The translations under genes and the position numbers were made by a program. From contig NZ_BAFN01000001.1 in NCBI RefSeq assembly GCF_000949635.1, forward strand, positions 992,001 to 1,056,000: DNA of 64,000 nt, given 5' to 3'. Positions 62,907-64,000 of the stretch are shown one piece after another; the first letter of the stretch is position 1, and every line of letters starts with the position of its first letter. Under the pieces are notes generated by a model, which made no database searches, was not told the origin of the DNA, and worked only from the letters and a program-made list of their open reading frames with translations. This DNA comes from Candidatus Brocadia sinica JPN1 (lineage in GTDB: Bacteria > Planctomycetota > Brocadiia > Brocadiales > Brocadiaceae).

Positions 62907-63896
62907 ATGCAACAGAATCAAAGGGCATCTATTACAGGTATAGGATCCTATGTGCCGGGTAAGGTGTTGACAAATTATGATTTAGAAAAGATGGTTGATA
63001 CCAGCGATGACTGGATTATCCAACGAACAGGTATTAGAGAACGCCGTATCGTTGAAAATGGTCAAATAACGTCTGACCTTGCTACCCAGGCATCCCTGCG
63101 GGCAATGGAAGATGCCGGAGTTTCCCCCAAAGATTTAGACATGATTATTACATCGACAATTACCCCCGACCATATCTTTCCTTCGACATCGTGTTATATA
63201 CAGCAGAAAATAGGGGCAAGCAGGGCGAGCGCTTTTGATATATTGGCGGCATGCGCTGGATTTATTTATGCAATGTCTATTGGACAAAGCTTTGTAAATT
63301 CAGGGGCAATGGAAACCGTCCTCGTGGTAGGAGCGGAGTGCTTGTCAAAGATTACAGACTATACTGATCGTTCAACGTGCGTGTTGTTTGGAGATGGCGC
63401 TGGTGCCGTTATTATACAAAAAAGCAGCACAAAACACGAAATTCTTTCTACGAGCTTAGCTGCAGACGGATCGCAGGCAGACATACTGATCATGCCCGGA
63501 GGAGGGGCAAAAAATCCTGCATCTTTAGCATCGGTTCAACAAAGGAACCATTATATTCAATTTAAAGGTAAAGAAGTATTCAAACTGGCAATTAATAATA
63601 TAACGAACCTGATTATAGAAACGGTAACCAAGAATGGGCTCGGCCTTGAGGATATCGACTTAATTATTCCCCATCAGAGCAATCTGAGAATCATTGAAGC
63701 GACTATGGAAAAACTCGGGTTGCCCATGGAAAAGGCGTTTGTAAACATTGATAAATACGGAAACACATCCTCGGCCTCCATTCCCATTGCAATTGATGAG
63801 GCCAGAAAGGAAGGCCGCCTCTCCAAAGGCGATATTGTTATGCTGGTGGCTTTTGGGGGAGGGTTAACGTGGGGATCTTCGGTCATTCGGTGGTAG
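62907..63896 (+). CDS. fabH: 3-oxoacyl-ACP synthase III
   Basis: 329 residues. Catalytic Cys is in ILAACAGFIYAM, His in LIIPHQSNLRIIE and Asn in DKYGNTSSASIPIA. SYVPGKVLTNYDLEKMVDTS and GIRERRI open the protein. It starts fatty-acid chains by joining acetyl-CoA and malonyl-ACP. It could also be a paralogue for special lipids, but its place between plsX and fabD favours the ordinary enzyme. Confidence 0.93.
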   Translation: MQQNQRASITGIGSYVPGKVLTNYDLEKMVDTSDDWIIQRTGIRERRIVENGQITSDLATQASLRAMEDAGVSPKDLDMIITSTITPDHIFPSTSCYIQQKIGASRASAFDILAACAGFIYAMSIGQSFVNSGAMETVLVVGAECLSKITDYTDRSTCVLFGDGAGAVIIQKSSTKHEILSTSLAADGSQADILIMPGGGAKNPASLASVQQRNHYIQFKGKEVFKLAINNITNLIIETVTKNGLGLEDIDLIIPHQSNLRIIEATMEKLGLPMEKAFVNIDKYGNTSSASIPIAIDEARKEGRLSKGDIVMLVAFGGGLTWGSSVIRW

Positions 63897-63901
63897 AAAG
63901 C

Positions 63902-64000
63902 ATGCGAAAGATAGTATTACTTTTCCCTGGCCAGGGCACTCAATATGTGGGAATGGGTAAGGATTTTTATACACAGTTCAAAGAGGCGCAAGAGATATTC
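63902..64000 (+). CDS. fabD: Malonyl-CoA:ACP transacylase, N-terminal part
   Basis: The ATG lies five bases after the fabH stop. The 33 visible codons read MRKIVLLFPGQGTQYVGMGK then DFYTQFKEAQEIF, the universal FPGQGxQ start of FabD. The gene runs off the window. It loads malonyl groups onto acyl carrier protein. Confidence 0.9.
   Translation, partial: MRKIVLLFPGQGTQYVGMGKDFYTQFKEAQEIF

Overview
The window reads as a chromosomal piece of an anammox planctomycete (Candidatus Brocadiales, of the Kuenenia/Brocadia/Jettenia type). The evidence is a complete nitrite oxidoreductase cluster (nxrC, nxrB, a TorD-like chaperone, a cysteine/HELMH protein, nxrA) with a Tat-signal NxrA, embedded in a run of c-type cytochromes, a bd-like membrane oxidase subunit and two cupredoxins. 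The genus cannot be fixed from sequence reading alone.

Layout. 1-330: end of a pyruvate:ferredoxin oxidoreductase-type alpha subunit. 330-3200: mobile debris. A minus-strand group II intron (about 609-2613) sits inside the maturase-coding part of a second, decayed plus-strand group II reverse transcriptase; an EAL-domain scrap and a palindromic repeat follow. 3.2-16.9 kb (minus strand): ABC-F ATPase, methyltransferase, rdgB, rph, argF, argD, argB, an FHA-GAF-sigma54 activator, a four-PDZ site-2 protease, dxr and ispG. 17.1-36.1 kb (minus strand): the nitrite-oxidation module, read from 36 kb down to 17 kb. In order it has a cupredoxin, a bd-like oxidase subunit, di-, mono-, di- (with NxrC-like domain), tetra- and monohaem cytochromes, a USP-USP-PCP_red protein, nxrC, nxrB, torD-like, the HELMH protein, nxrA and a second cupredoxin. 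Strong sigma70-like promoters are visible at about 36.09 kb and 25.56 kb, a hairpin lies between nxrA and the last cupredoxin, and a terminator closes the module at 17.08 kb. 36.4-42 kb (minus strand): a carboxypeptidase-regulatory-like protein that looks split by a frameshift, a decayed Reeler-like gene, a small zinc-ribbon-like protein, CBS, YkgJ-like, beta-carbonic anhydrase and glutamine synthetase. 42.3-43.3 kb (plus): MOSC and MogA/MoaB proteins, relevant to molybdenum cofactor. 43.3-45 kb: transposase, integrase and frameshifted hypothetical remnants beside an initiator tRNA-Met gene. 45-49.6 kb: purD, a signal-anchored methyltransferase, palindromic repeats and a UvrD/PcrA helicase.

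49.7-55.3 kb is an accessory island bounded by a roughly 50-bp imperfect direct repeat. It holds fragments of a DNA methyltransferase and a transposase, a secreted protein of unknown function, a broken conserved hypothetical gene, attC-like palindromes and an intact 2413-bp IS66-type element. That element has 69-bp perfect terminal inverted repeats and an 8-bp target duplication, and encodes a DUF4338/DruA-like protein plus an IS66 transposase. It has cut a nucleotidyl-cyclase-like gene in two, and the original reading frame can be restored exactly. 55.4-64 kb (plus strand) is housekeeping: gltX, thpR, recA, alaS, rpmF, plsX, fabH and the start of fabD.

How the parts fit. NxrABC would oxidise nitrite to nitrate using a Mo-bis-MGD site. 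The electrons would leave through the iron-sulfur chain and the haem of NxrC to the soluble and membrane haem proteins and cupredoxins encoded beside it. The MogA/MOSC pair and the TorD-like chaperone fit cofactor supply and insertion. These links are inferred from family knowledge and gene order; no function was tested here.
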